The position numbers and the translations under genes are program-made. A stretch of 64,000 nt of DNA from Glycine soja (Eukaryota > Streptophyta > Magnoliopsida > Fabales > Fabaceae). The notes under the pieces are model-generated. The model had not been told where the DNA came from, ran no database searches, and worked only from the letters and a program-made list of their open reading frames with translations. Below are positions 44,427 through 54,800 of the stretch, piece after piece (positions within the stretch are counted from its first letter, which is position 1; each line of letters begins with the position of its first letter). The stretch lies in contig NC_041006.1 of the NCBI RefSeq assembly GCF_004193775.1, positions 24,296,585 to 24,360,584 of the forward strand, read 5' to 3'.

Positions 44427-44469
44427 TTACATAGGTCTGATTTCCTTACCACAATTGAGGAATATGTAG
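44427..44469 (+). other. Conserved TACGTA stem-loop in LTR3, covarying
   Basis: Outer arms changed to TTACATA / TATGTAG, still complementary; the inner stem TTCCTTA/TGAGGAA pairs with one G-U. Confidence 0.65.
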
Positions 44470-44726
44470 GAGCAAGGGAAACACCCTTGTCGACCACAAA
44501 AAGATAAAAAATATAAAAGGCATAAAAAGACATAAAAAGCGTAAAAGAGAAAATAAAACAAATCGAAGTCATGTTTGCGCACTCGATTAAAGGTTGTCGT
44601 CCCTTGTGACGGACGTGTGGGGTGCTAATACCTTCCCCGTGCGTAAATACAACTCCCGAACCTTTCACACTTAAAGTTCGTAGACCACACCTTTCCGGTT
44701 TTTCTGACGTTTTTCTCGAATAAACA

Positions 44727-45103
44727 TTGGTGGCGACTCCATGCATTTTCCTTTCTTGGAAGACGCACTCGTGAGTCTCGCGTCGCCCTCCCGCCGAAGG
44801 GTAGGTTGCGGCAAGGGGTAATTGACCTCAAATGTTATTATTATCCTTATGTTTGAAATCTATAATAAATTCCCTTCGATTTGGTATATAGAACTCTGCA
44901 TTTGGACCGACGAACGGGAACAAGAGAGGCCTTTGAGCGACGCAGAGAGGAGTTGATAAAGAGCTCATGATAGGTGAAGGGAGTTTATTATAATATTTTT
45001 GACTAATGGGGTGTGATACATCAACTATTGATAAATGATAGTATTGTTTTATTAGACTTATGTTGTTTGAAGACTTGGGAAGTGTGAATCTCAGGCATGA
45101 AAT
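44727..45103 (+). other. Primer site and 377-bp leader after LTR3
   Basis: TTGGTGGCGACTCC (44727-44740) is the canonical tRNA-Arg-type primer site of Tat elements. The next sequence matches 36762-37138 and ends at the same base, then unrelated DNA starts. So LTR3 once began a further element whose body is missing. Confidence 0.75.
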
Positions 45104-45171
45104 TTATATGTATGTATTTCTGATGATAATGTGACATGCGGTGATGTTGTTATTGATGATAATATTGAAAT

Positions 45172-45345
45172 GAGATGATGTTGATGTTGGTATTGTCATT
45201 AAGATGAGATGATGTTGATGATGATAATGTCATTGAGATGAGATGATGTTGATATTGAAAATGACATTTACATGAGATGATGTTGATGATGATAATGTCA
45301 TTGAGATGAGATGATGTTGATGTTGATGTTGATAATGACATTATT
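45172..45345. repeat. 34-bp minisatellite, about 5 copies
   Basis: 'gagatgatgttgat' at 45172, 45205, 45240, 45274 and 45308; unit body includes 'gatgataatgtcatt'. Confidence 0.85.
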
Positions 45346-45960
45346 GATGGTGCCCATGTTTTATAATTCATATTACATGGAAATAGTATAAACTTTGTTA
45401 GGGAGTAATTGTAGTTTCTTATGAGGGGAAATACTTGTACTTGGGTGCATGACACTCAGTTTGAAACTCCCTTGAGACTCAGGCAGATCACCAAGGGGGG
45501 AGTTGCTTGAGCACGACAGGGTGACCTTGACACTTGCGGCCTAGTTTTCCTAGCGAGAGTGTTGCATGAACACGCTTAGGCTATTTCCTGATGAATGGTA
45601 CCACATTGCATTTGATAGTTGAGGTCAGGTGCATACATCATACTGAGCATGAATGATTGGAATTATGGAAAAGTTGATGAATAGTTATTAAGTGTATGTC
45701 GTATTGATTGATAATTGTGTATGAGCATGGTACTTGTTATTGTTTCTCTTACTAATTATGGTTATTTGATAATTATTGGTTTCTTTTGTAGAAAACTCAC
45801 CCTTGCAATTTTTATACTGTGTGGTTAGTACTTATTCGTGGGAGCAGATGGACAACAATATATTACGTGGAGTGAGATTCTTTTGTTGGAGCTGCCAAGC
45901 CAACATGATGACATTGGAATTATTTTGGGAGAGGTTTGTGTTTTGTTAATCAACTTCTCC
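45346..45960 (+). repeat. Unclassified dispersed repeat, plus copy
   Basis: Shares 'gaatggtaccacattgca', 'gagagtg' and 'cacgcttagg' in the same order with the reverse complement of about 48650-48800. Probably LTR fragments of one family. No coding capacity. Confidence 0.3.
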
Positions 45961-47570
45961 GTAGTTGATTCTATAATTATTTTTGAATTGAGGATTTAAA
46001 TTACATATTTAATTATTTATGAACTAATTTACCTTCCGTCATGTGACTGATGTGTACTAAGTTAATATATCTATATATATTCATTTAAGTATTTCTGCAT
46101 TGTTTGGTGAACGTGTATCGCAAATAATTTACTCTCATTTTTCATAAGCAAATTAATGGAGTTTTCATTTAAAAAATTTGAAATTTATGCAGTTTAGAGT
46201 AGTGATATCATAGCGATGAGGTAGGTCATTACATGGGCTATATGCAAGGTTCACTCTGAGTACACATATCCCAAGGGAGGTTAGCACGATAATCTTGAAA
46301 GTTAGCACACTAGTCTAGAAGATTAGGATAGGATTTACAAGTTTAGTAAAAGTAGTTTTTACCATTTTTCCTTAAGTCTACTTTGATTATTTTTGGTTTA
46401 AAATTCATAAGGCAAAATACCCATATATGGAAGCACTTGGCACCTCCACCATGGCTATCAAATGGCCATTCATGTTGTCAATTTAATCTTGTCAACATTA
46501 AGCCTAACCATGTTTCATTTGGACCAATCCTTAAGCCTTATCTCCTTATTTCTCCAAAACTCAAATTCACACCCTTCATTCTCCATTGTTGCATGAGTTA
46601 CTCAAGAAGAGAAGAGTCCATTTTTTATTCTTCTTCATAGCTTAATACAGGCGGTCTTGAGGCTTATTTCCTCAAAGCTTTCGTAAGAGGCTCTAAATCT
46701 TCTTCCTCTTCTTGTTTCCTCATCATTTTCGTGCAAGCTCTCATTCTTGGTTCCAAATTTCTTTTTTCATCCTTTGAAGTTTGAAACATCCAGATCTGAA
46801 TTCTTTGTTCATCTGAGCATTTTCGTGTAAGCTTCATCAAAGTAAGGAGGGGGGGTTTCCACTTCTTGAACCTGGATCTTGTTATCTTTGGAAGCTAGAC
46901 TTCGCTGCATGTTGTGTTAATGTTCAAAATTTTGTAGCTACTTCCTTGGCTGAACTGTATGATATGTTTTTTTGTCTTGAGATTTTAAGGTTAAAAATAA
47001 GTTCTTTGGGTGTCAAAACTTAGGGTTAGCTTGAAAATTCACTTAAATAGAAGTTTTCTAGCAAAAAGTTATGAACAAAAACAAGTTTAAGGATATTTAT
47101 AGGATTAAATTGATCTTGAAACTAAAATGATTGTTATGAATATATGGATTGTTTTTCTAAAAGATTTGACTTCAAATTTTAGGTGTGAAAATATAGGGTA
47201 TCATATAAAATTCATGAAAAACCGATTCTTGGAGCACTTATAAAATTGAATATTAGTTTAGGAGTAGAACTTTGTAAAATTGAGCAACAATTTAATTTTA
47301 GACATTAGATAGTAATTTGTGCCCATGGATAATGTTATCTTAGGATTATTTATTTTGGAACTATTGATTAGTTTGCTAGATTATTATCGAGATAGATTGA
47401 AAAACCTTATGATTGTTGTATGTCTTGAATTGTGGTAGTTTTCTGTTGATAGAGTTACTAAGATGCACGTATATAATTACTATTATCGTTGAATGATAAG
47501 ACAGGAAGAGTGTGAACTCCGAAAAATTATATATGTGGTGTATGAATTTATATTTATGACACTCTCTATC
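45961..47570. other. Non-coding AT-rich stretch
   Basis: No supported gene. An 85-codon frame (46383-46640) lacks any recognisable feature. Tracts such as 'ttggcacctccaccatggc' (46438) look like retroelement leader or LTR sequence but have no partner here. Confidence 0.4.
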
Positions 47571-47571
47571 C

Positions 47572-47646
<75 letters not shown>
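47572..47646. repeat. (CA)n(TA)n microsatellite
   Basis: About ten CA units are followed by about 28 TA units. Confidence 0.95.
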
Positions 47647-47648
<2 letters not shown>

Positions 47649-47707
47649 TAATAATAAAAGGAATAAGAATGTAGAATTAATTAAAAGTTTTAAAAGATAT
47701 TTAAATA

Positions 47708-48154
47708 AAAACATTTTTGGATGAAGAAATTTAAAATTCTGAGAAATTTTAAATTCTAAGAATTTCAAATACTTCAATCGAAATTCTTTTATTTTCAAAA
47801 TTTTGTGTTTGGATAAAAAAAATTAAAATTATGAGGATGAAAAAAATGAATAAAAAAAAGAGAAGATATGGTTGGTGTGCTAGTTATACGTGTTTCTCTA
47901 TGCTCACACTTGATAGATATTTTAGGAGCTCAAATGGTGTTTCTTGAAGAAGAATGTAAGAAGAGAATTTCAATTTCTCACTTTTTAGAAGGAAATTGAA
48001 ATTCCAGATTTTTAGTTGTTTAAAATTCTGTTTTAAAATTCCAAAATTTTAAATTCTTTATAAAAAGCATCCAAACAATGAATTCTAAATTACAAAAATT
48101 CAAATTCTCTGATAAATTACTTTCCTCAGTTAAAATTCTCTATCCAAACGCACT
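47708..48154 (-). mobile_element. MITE-like element, copy 2
   Basis: Reverse-complement counterpart of 43611-44069 along its whole length, including the inner 'gaatttcaatttctcactttt' block and the terminal CTATCCAAACGCACT. Non-coding. Confidence 0.75.
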
Positions 48155-48279
48155 ATGAAATCATAATAGAACTTGTTCAAATAAATGATGAAATTATCTC
48201 GGCTCAAAACAAGGCCACCCATCTGAATGAAGAGAAGTCACACTAAAGCGGAAAACATAAAACAACTATATTGTTCATG

Positions 48280-49260
48280 GAATTATAATATATGAAATAA
48301 AACCCTATGCCCCGATGTCACATTTATCAAAGCATTTCCCTGGCACAGGCTAAGCCTCTCCATCTCCAACATGGAACTCATCATATGATGGCTCACCTGA
48401 AACAAAATGGCAATCAGCCCAAACACAAACACACATTGGGAGTGAGCTATCACATTTCTAAATAAAATACAGACAATCAAAAACATAAACAAAACACATT
48501 ATACAATTATTGATAGCATAACTCGAATTAATACAATCCATGCCACTTCACTTTATCATTTAAAATTCATCTTTCAATCACCAATCACATTACACATGAA
48601 TCACGCACTCGAGTCAAGACATAACAACACTACCAATTTCATAATAAACAATTCACAAGCGTTATGCAACAATTATACTGAGACTCTAGCCTATATGCAA
48701 TGTGGTACCATGTCATTGAAAAACCACACTAGGACGCTTAGGTGTACATAACAAGACATGCCACACAATGAGTATGAAAGGTCACTCTCACTTAGTAAAA
48801 TCATAACGTGAGCAGTCATGATCACTCTGTTTTGAGAGAATGCTCCAACCATATGGGATCAACATAGGCCTAAAGGAGCACTCAAATTGAGTGTCTTTAC
48901 CTCCAAGGCCTAGACTCTGAAAAATCTGTTAGGGCTTCACCTTTCTGATTCAAGTCCAACCCCTAAAAACAACTTTTGCACGCAGACACTGCACATGAAT
49001 TATACAATACCCACGACTTCTCACTTGTGTTTCAAACATGTTTAACATATTGCGCTACAATTTAACACTTTAGGTTCTTAACTTGGAACCCTACACTTTT
49101 CTTTTAACACTTCGCGCATAAATTTTTTCCTAAGATAGACACCAGTTGGATTATTGTATAATTCACAACTCACAACACAAGTAATATCACATCAAGTATT
49201 AACCACTTACTTATTCACAACCATATCCCATGTCCATAATTTAACATCTCACAAATTAAC
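48280..49260 (-). repeat. Unclassified dispersed repeat, minus copy
   Basis: In reverse complement it resembles 45346-45960 in the 'ggtaccacattgcat' region. Longer, no ORF of note. Confidence 0.3.
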
Positions 49261-49414
49261 TAACTAGAAAATATACTTAACAAATAGATAAAGATGTATT
49301 ATAATAGTAAGATATATCTAACTTCAAAGCTTATAAATATATTTACATGTATCAAATATATATATAATTAATAATAACAATAATAATAAATGTATCATTA
49401 GATAAATATTTATT

Positions 49415-49468
<54 letters not shown>

Positions 49469-49870
49469 CACATAAAATAATTAAATGTACTAAAAACATT
49501 AACATGAATATACTAAAATATAAATGTAAGTTTAATAATATATATATATATAGAAGTAATTTTACATGTATATATATAATTTGAATGATTAAATGCATTA
49601 AATATAAAATAATAAGAACATGCTAAATATATCCTTAGATAAAAATAAAATATATATGTATAATATATGTACATAACAACCAAAAGTTTATATACATATA
49701 TACATATATCCTAAATGCATTCCAACGAAGCCATGAAAACCCAACAATGAGAAACGAAAGTTTGATCTCAAGCACTACACGATTATCATGGAAATTAATC
49801 ACAAATTTTTTTAGAATTATTTCAGAAGTAAAGTACAATTTGATAGAATTTATCCTTGAAAAAAAAAAGA
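49261..49870. repeat. AT-rich block with (TA)n
   Basis: A TA run at 49418-49466 and shorter TA runs at 49540-49552, 49568-49578 and 49650-49710. No gene. Confidence 0.8.
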
Positions 49871-50689
49871 GAAATGTTATGAGCATCTAAAGAAATTATA
49901 CAGTAGAGGAACAAAAAGAGCTCACTCCCCTTACGGTAAATTCCTCCTTGCTTAATCCATCAATTAGAAAAAGGCCCAATTTTTAGGATTCCCACACAAC
50001 GGAGGAACACATCAATTTCACATCAGGACATCAGGACACATCTATGACTTGAGGGACTAATGTTTGTTTTGTTTTTTCAATCGTCGTTTGTTTTGTGCAT
50101 ACATTTTGTTTGGATTGTTGCGTTAGTGCTTACTTCGTTATTGTCGGTAATGTTTGTTGAAATTCCGGAACCTTGTAGAGTTTTCCATTAGGAACGTCGT
50201 CCTAAAAATAAAATGAACAAAAATCATGATAACACCAAGAATAGAAAAAGAAAGAGGCGTTGTGAACAAATGTCGTGAAAAGAAAAGAGTTTTTATATGT
50301 AAAAGTGTATGGAAAGATTTTGAGTGTGTATAAATAATGTATGAAAAGAAATTCTTGTGTGTGAGCAATGAGTGTATATAAAGAAATTTTTGTATAAACC
50401 ACGAGTGTATGTTGAAAAATGAAAAAGAAATCTTTGAACAGGAATGGAGTTTTTATATAGACCGTGTTGATATAAAGAGAAAGAGTTTTTTATACGTGTG
50501 TATACAGAAAAAGTTTGTCGTGTATAGGAATGTAGGTGTACAAAGAAAAGCTTTTCTCATAGATGGTGATGGATGTATAGTTTGTGCAAACATAAAAAAT
50601 GAAACAAAAAGAAAAAGAAAGAAAGACCTCGAAGGTCGGCATGTTATGGTCATAGGAAGCATTAATCATTCATAGAGAACAAACATATC
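49871..50689. other. Non-coding stretch
   Basis: Contains repeated 'gagtgtgtataaa/gagtgtatataaag' motifs (50325-50410) and A/G-rich sequence. May be the diverged upstream part of the third 3' untranslated region. No gene supported. Confidence 0.4.
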
Positions 50690-51859
50690 TTTTGGAAACA
50701 AGAGACTGACACTAAGAGTTTATTTTCCAGAATAACCGAGATGAGAATGGATGGATTCATTGAACCGATGAAAGAACATAATTTGGAAATATTGGGTCTA
50801 CTTGTGTAAATCCCAAGCCTTAGTATCACAATGCCATAAAATGGATGCTTGAGTACCCACCTAGCTGTAGCCATGACTAATTTTGCACGTTGTTCCCAAA
50901 TCATCAATGTTACGCATGCCTCGTGGAAATAATATGGAAATTCAACCCGAGACCGACACCTTGACACGTGAATTTGTTTTGCCCCAGATATCAAAATCGG
51001 GCTCGGGCGATGAAAAGACCATGTTGAGACACAACCTTAAGCTACTTTGAACCTTGGCCCATGAAAAGAATCCTCATCCTTTCCCTCGGAGAAAAGGACA
51101 GCAGAATCTCCTCAAGGGAGAGCGAATAACGAATGCTAAAACCTGAATTCCTAATCAAAGATCGGAAAGGAAGAAATGAAAAGAAAGAAAAGAAAAGGAA
51201 AAGAAGGATTCCCGATCGAAGATCAGAAGAAAGTAAAAAGAAAAAAGATCGAAGAAAAAACAGAATAATTCCCGATCAATACAGGAAACCAGGAAAGAGA
51301 ACAGAAGATCTTATGACCAGATAGATTTTCGGCAGGGTAAATGACCGCCAGCAAAGGGAAAGCCCATTTTTAAAGTGGTTCTTCCTTTGGGATTGCCATT
51401 CAAAGTCGCTCCCGATTGGCGATATCCCGCCCCACATAAACAGAGAGGAAAAGACCGAAACACCCAACTTCCTCTCCAAAACACTACCCTCGAGAAAATC
51501 CTATTGATCCGTGATCGTGCGTGTGATCTTTTGGTTCGATAGGAAATCATGTGCAAAATAAAGTCATGTTACAGCTATGGCTACGGATTAGGGTAAAACA
51601 CTTTCCTGTGTGAGTTTTTATACACTATGAGTGATTGTATTCACAGTTTCAGTTTGACCCAAAGTTTCCCCTGAATGTTCATTTAAAAGCTAAATGCTGA
51701 CATCCTGCCCTTCATTTTTGGTTACAAAGAAAATAACTTTTGGCATGGGTATATTGTTTCTCTAAGAAATGGTCCTATCGCGAATGATTTATTTTTCCTT
51801 GCTAAAGCATGTACACCTATTTAGGTGAAAAAACCCGGAGGACCATTCGGTCCTGCCAA
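50690..51859 (+). other. Third, diverged copy of the Tat-like 3' untranslated region
   Basis: Matching blocks in order with 39880-41036: 'gaaagaacataatttggaaatattgggt', 'atcccaagccttagtatcacaatgcc', 'catgcctcgtggaaataatatgg', the 'attcccgatc-aagatcagaag' units (51145-51290), 'gatccgtgatcgtgcgtgtgatctttt', 'agggtaaaacactttcctgtgtgag', 'taaatgctgacatcc', and the hairpin AGGACC/GGTCCT (51839-51854). The 110-bp satellite begins five bases later. Confidence 0.7.
51839..51854 (+). other. Covarying hairpin immediately before the satellite
   Basis: AGGACC-ATTC-GGTCCT. Same place as the GAGACTA/TAGTCTC hairpins at 33339 and 41016, with both arms changed together. Confidence 0.6.
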
Positions 51860-54800
51860 CAAATCTTATCCGGAGCACCATGAATTGATTGTCATTCATG
51901 CATCCTCCACCATCGAGTTTGGAGTCCCACGAATTGATTGCCTAGCACTGTTCATCTATCCTCCACCCTCAAATATTATCTGGAGCCCCATGAAATGATT
52001 GTAATTCACGCATCCTCCATCATCGAGTCGGGAGCCCCACGAATTGATTGCCTAGCGCTGTTCGTCTATCCTCCACCCTCAAAACTTATCCGGAGCCCCA
52101 TGAATTAATTGTCATTCCTGCATCCTCCACCATCGAGTCTGGAGCACCACGAATTGATTGCCTAGCGCTGTTCGTCTATCCTCCACCCTCAAATCTTATC
52201 CAGAGCCCCATGAATTGTTTGTCATCCATGCATCCTCCACCATCGAGTCAGGAGCCCCACGAATTGATTGCCTACCAATGTTCCTCTATCCTCCACCCTC
52301 AAATCTTACCCGGAGCCCCATGAATTGATTGTCATTCATGCATCCTCCACCATCGAGTCTGGAGCCCCACGAATTGATTGCCTAGCGCTTTTCGTCTATC
52401 CTCCACCCTCAAATCTTATCCGAAGCCCCATGAATTGATTGTCATTCATGCATCCTCCACCATCGAGTCTCGAGCCCCACGAATTACTTGCCTAGCACTA
52501 TTCGTCTATCCTCCATCCTCAAATCTTATCCGGAGCCCCATGAATTGATTGTTATTCATGCATCCTTCACCATCGAGTCTGGAGCCCCACGAATTGATTG
52601 CCTAGCATTGTTCATCTATCCTCCACCCTCAAATCTTATCTGGAGCACCATGAATTGACTGTTATTCATGCATCCTCCACCATCGAGTCTGGAGCCCCAC
52701 AAATTGATTGCCTAGCGCTGTTCGTGTATCCTCCACCCACAAATCTTATCCCGAGCCCCATGAATTGATTGTCATTCATGCATCCTCTACCATCGAGTCT
52801 GGAGCCGCACGAATTGCTTGCCTAGCGCTATTTGTCTATCCTGCACCCTCAAATCTTATCCGAAGCCCCATGAATTGATTGTCATTCATGCATCCTCCAC
52901 CATCGAGTCTGGAGCCCCACGAATTGCTTGCCTAGCACTATTCGTCTATCCTCCACCCTCAAATCTTTTCCGGAGCCCCATGAATTGATTGTCATTCATG
53001 CATCCACCACCGTCGAGTCTGGAGCCCCACGAATTGCTTGCCTAGCGTATTTAGTCTATCCTCCACCCTCAAATCTTATCCGGAGCCCCATGAATTGATT
53101 GTTATTCATGCATTTTCCACAATCGACTCTGGAGCCCCACGAATTGATTGCCTAGCATTGTTCATCTATCCTCCACCCTCAAATCTTATCTGGAGCACCA
53201 TGAATTGACTGCCATTCATGCTTCCTCCACCATCGAGTCTGGAGCCCCACGAATTGATTGCATAGTGTTATGCGTCTATCCTCCACCCTCAAACCTTACC
53301 CAGAGTCCCATGAATCGATTGTCATTCATGCATCCTCCACCATCGAGTCTGGAGCCCCACGAATTGCTTGCCTAGCGCTATTCCACTATCTACCACCCTC
53401 AAATCTTATCCCGAGCCCCATGAATTGATTGTCATTCATGCATCCTCCATCATCGAGTCTCGAGCCCCACGAATTGCTTGCCTAGCACTATTCGTCTATC
53501 CTCCATCCTCAAATCTTATCCGGAGCCCTATGAATTGATTGTTATTCATGCATCCTCCACCATCGAGTCTGGAGCCCCACGAATTGATTGCCTAGCATTG
53601 TTCATCTATCCTCCACCCTCAAATCTTATCTGGAGCACCGTGAATTGACTGTCATTCATGTATCCTCCACCATCAAGTCTGGAGCCGAACGAATTGATTG
53701 CCTAGCGATGTTCGTGTATCCTCCACCCACAAATCTTATCCCGAGCCCCATGACTTGATTGTCATTCATGCATACTCCACCATCGAGTCTGGAGCCCCAC
53801 GAATTGCTTGCCTGGCGCTATTCACCTATCCTCCACCCACAAATCTTATCCCGAGCCCCATGAATTGATTGTCATTCATGCATCCTCCACCATCGAGTCT
53901 GGAGCCCCACGAATTGCTTGCCAAGCGCATTTCGTCTATCCTCCACCCTCAAAACTTTTTCGGAAACCCATGAATTGATTGTCATTCATGCATCCTCCAC
54001 CATCGAGTTTGGAGCCCCACGAATTGATTGCCTAGCGCTGTTCGTGTATCCTCCACCCACAAATCTTATCCCGAGCCCCATGAATTGATTGTCACTCATG
54101 CATCCACCACCATCGAGTCTGGAGCCCCACGAATTGCTTGCCTAGCGTATTTAGTCTATCCTCCACCCTCAAATCTTATCCGAAGCCCCATGAATTGATT
54201 GTTATTCATGAATTTTCCACAATCGACTCTGGAGCCCCACGAATTGATTGCCTAGCATTGTTCATCTATCCTCCACCCTCAAATCTTATCTGGAGCACCA
54301 TGAATTGACTGCCATTCATGCTTCCTCCACCATCGAGTCTGGAGCCCCACGAATTGATTGCGTAGTGTTATGCGTCTATCCTCCACCCTCAAACCTTACC
54401 CAGAGTCCCATGAATCGATTGTCATTCATGCATCCTCCACCATCGAGTCTGGAGCCCCACGAATTGCTTGCCTAGCGCTATTCCATTATCTACAACCCTC
54501 AAATCTTATCCCGAGCCCCATGAATTGATTGTCATTCGAGCATCCTCCACCATCGAGTCTGGAGCCCCACGAATTGCTTGCCAAGCGCATTTCGTCTATC
54601 CTCCACCCTCAAAACTTTTTCGGAAACCCATGAATTGATTGTCATTCATGCATCCTCCACCATCGAGTTTGGAGCCCCACGAATTGATTGCCTAGCGCTG
54701 TTCGTGTATCCTCCACCCACAAATCTTATCCCGAGCCCCATGAATTGATTGTCACTCATGCATCCTCCACCATCGAGTCTGGAACCCCACGAATTGCTTG

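Larger units (their letters stand above)
35094..44726 (+). mobile_element. Element D: non-autonomous Tat-like derivative carrying only the accessory ORF
   Basis: LTR2, a tRNA-Arg-type primer site (36766-36775), a short leader, a 5' leader with splice donor, an intron-like stretch, the accessory ORF, a 3' untranslated region with tandem repeats, a purine tract (42601-42615) and LTR3 form a complete LTR-to-LTR structure without any gag, protease, RT or integrase. It shares LTR2 with element C, so the chain probably arose by LTR recombination or by a tandem duplication of the 3' part of an element. LTR2 and LTR3 differ more than LTR1 and LTR2 do. Confidence 0.7.
42616..44726 (+). repeat. LTR3 with a MITE-like insertion
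   Basis: Starts TGTCATACCC, ends AATAAACA. TATAAATA at 43067-43074. It is 2111 bp because of a ~459-bp insertion (43611-44069); without it the length equals LTR2. TACGTA hairpin at 44427-44469. Noticeably diverged from LTR1/LTR2. Confidence 0.88.

Noticed and set aside
46383..46640. Plus-strand 85-codon ORF as a host gene
   Set aside because: No motif, no neighbouring exon signals, and repeat-like surroundings.
49410..49598. Apparent hydrophobic ORF
   Set aside because: Translation of TA-rich microsatellite sequence.
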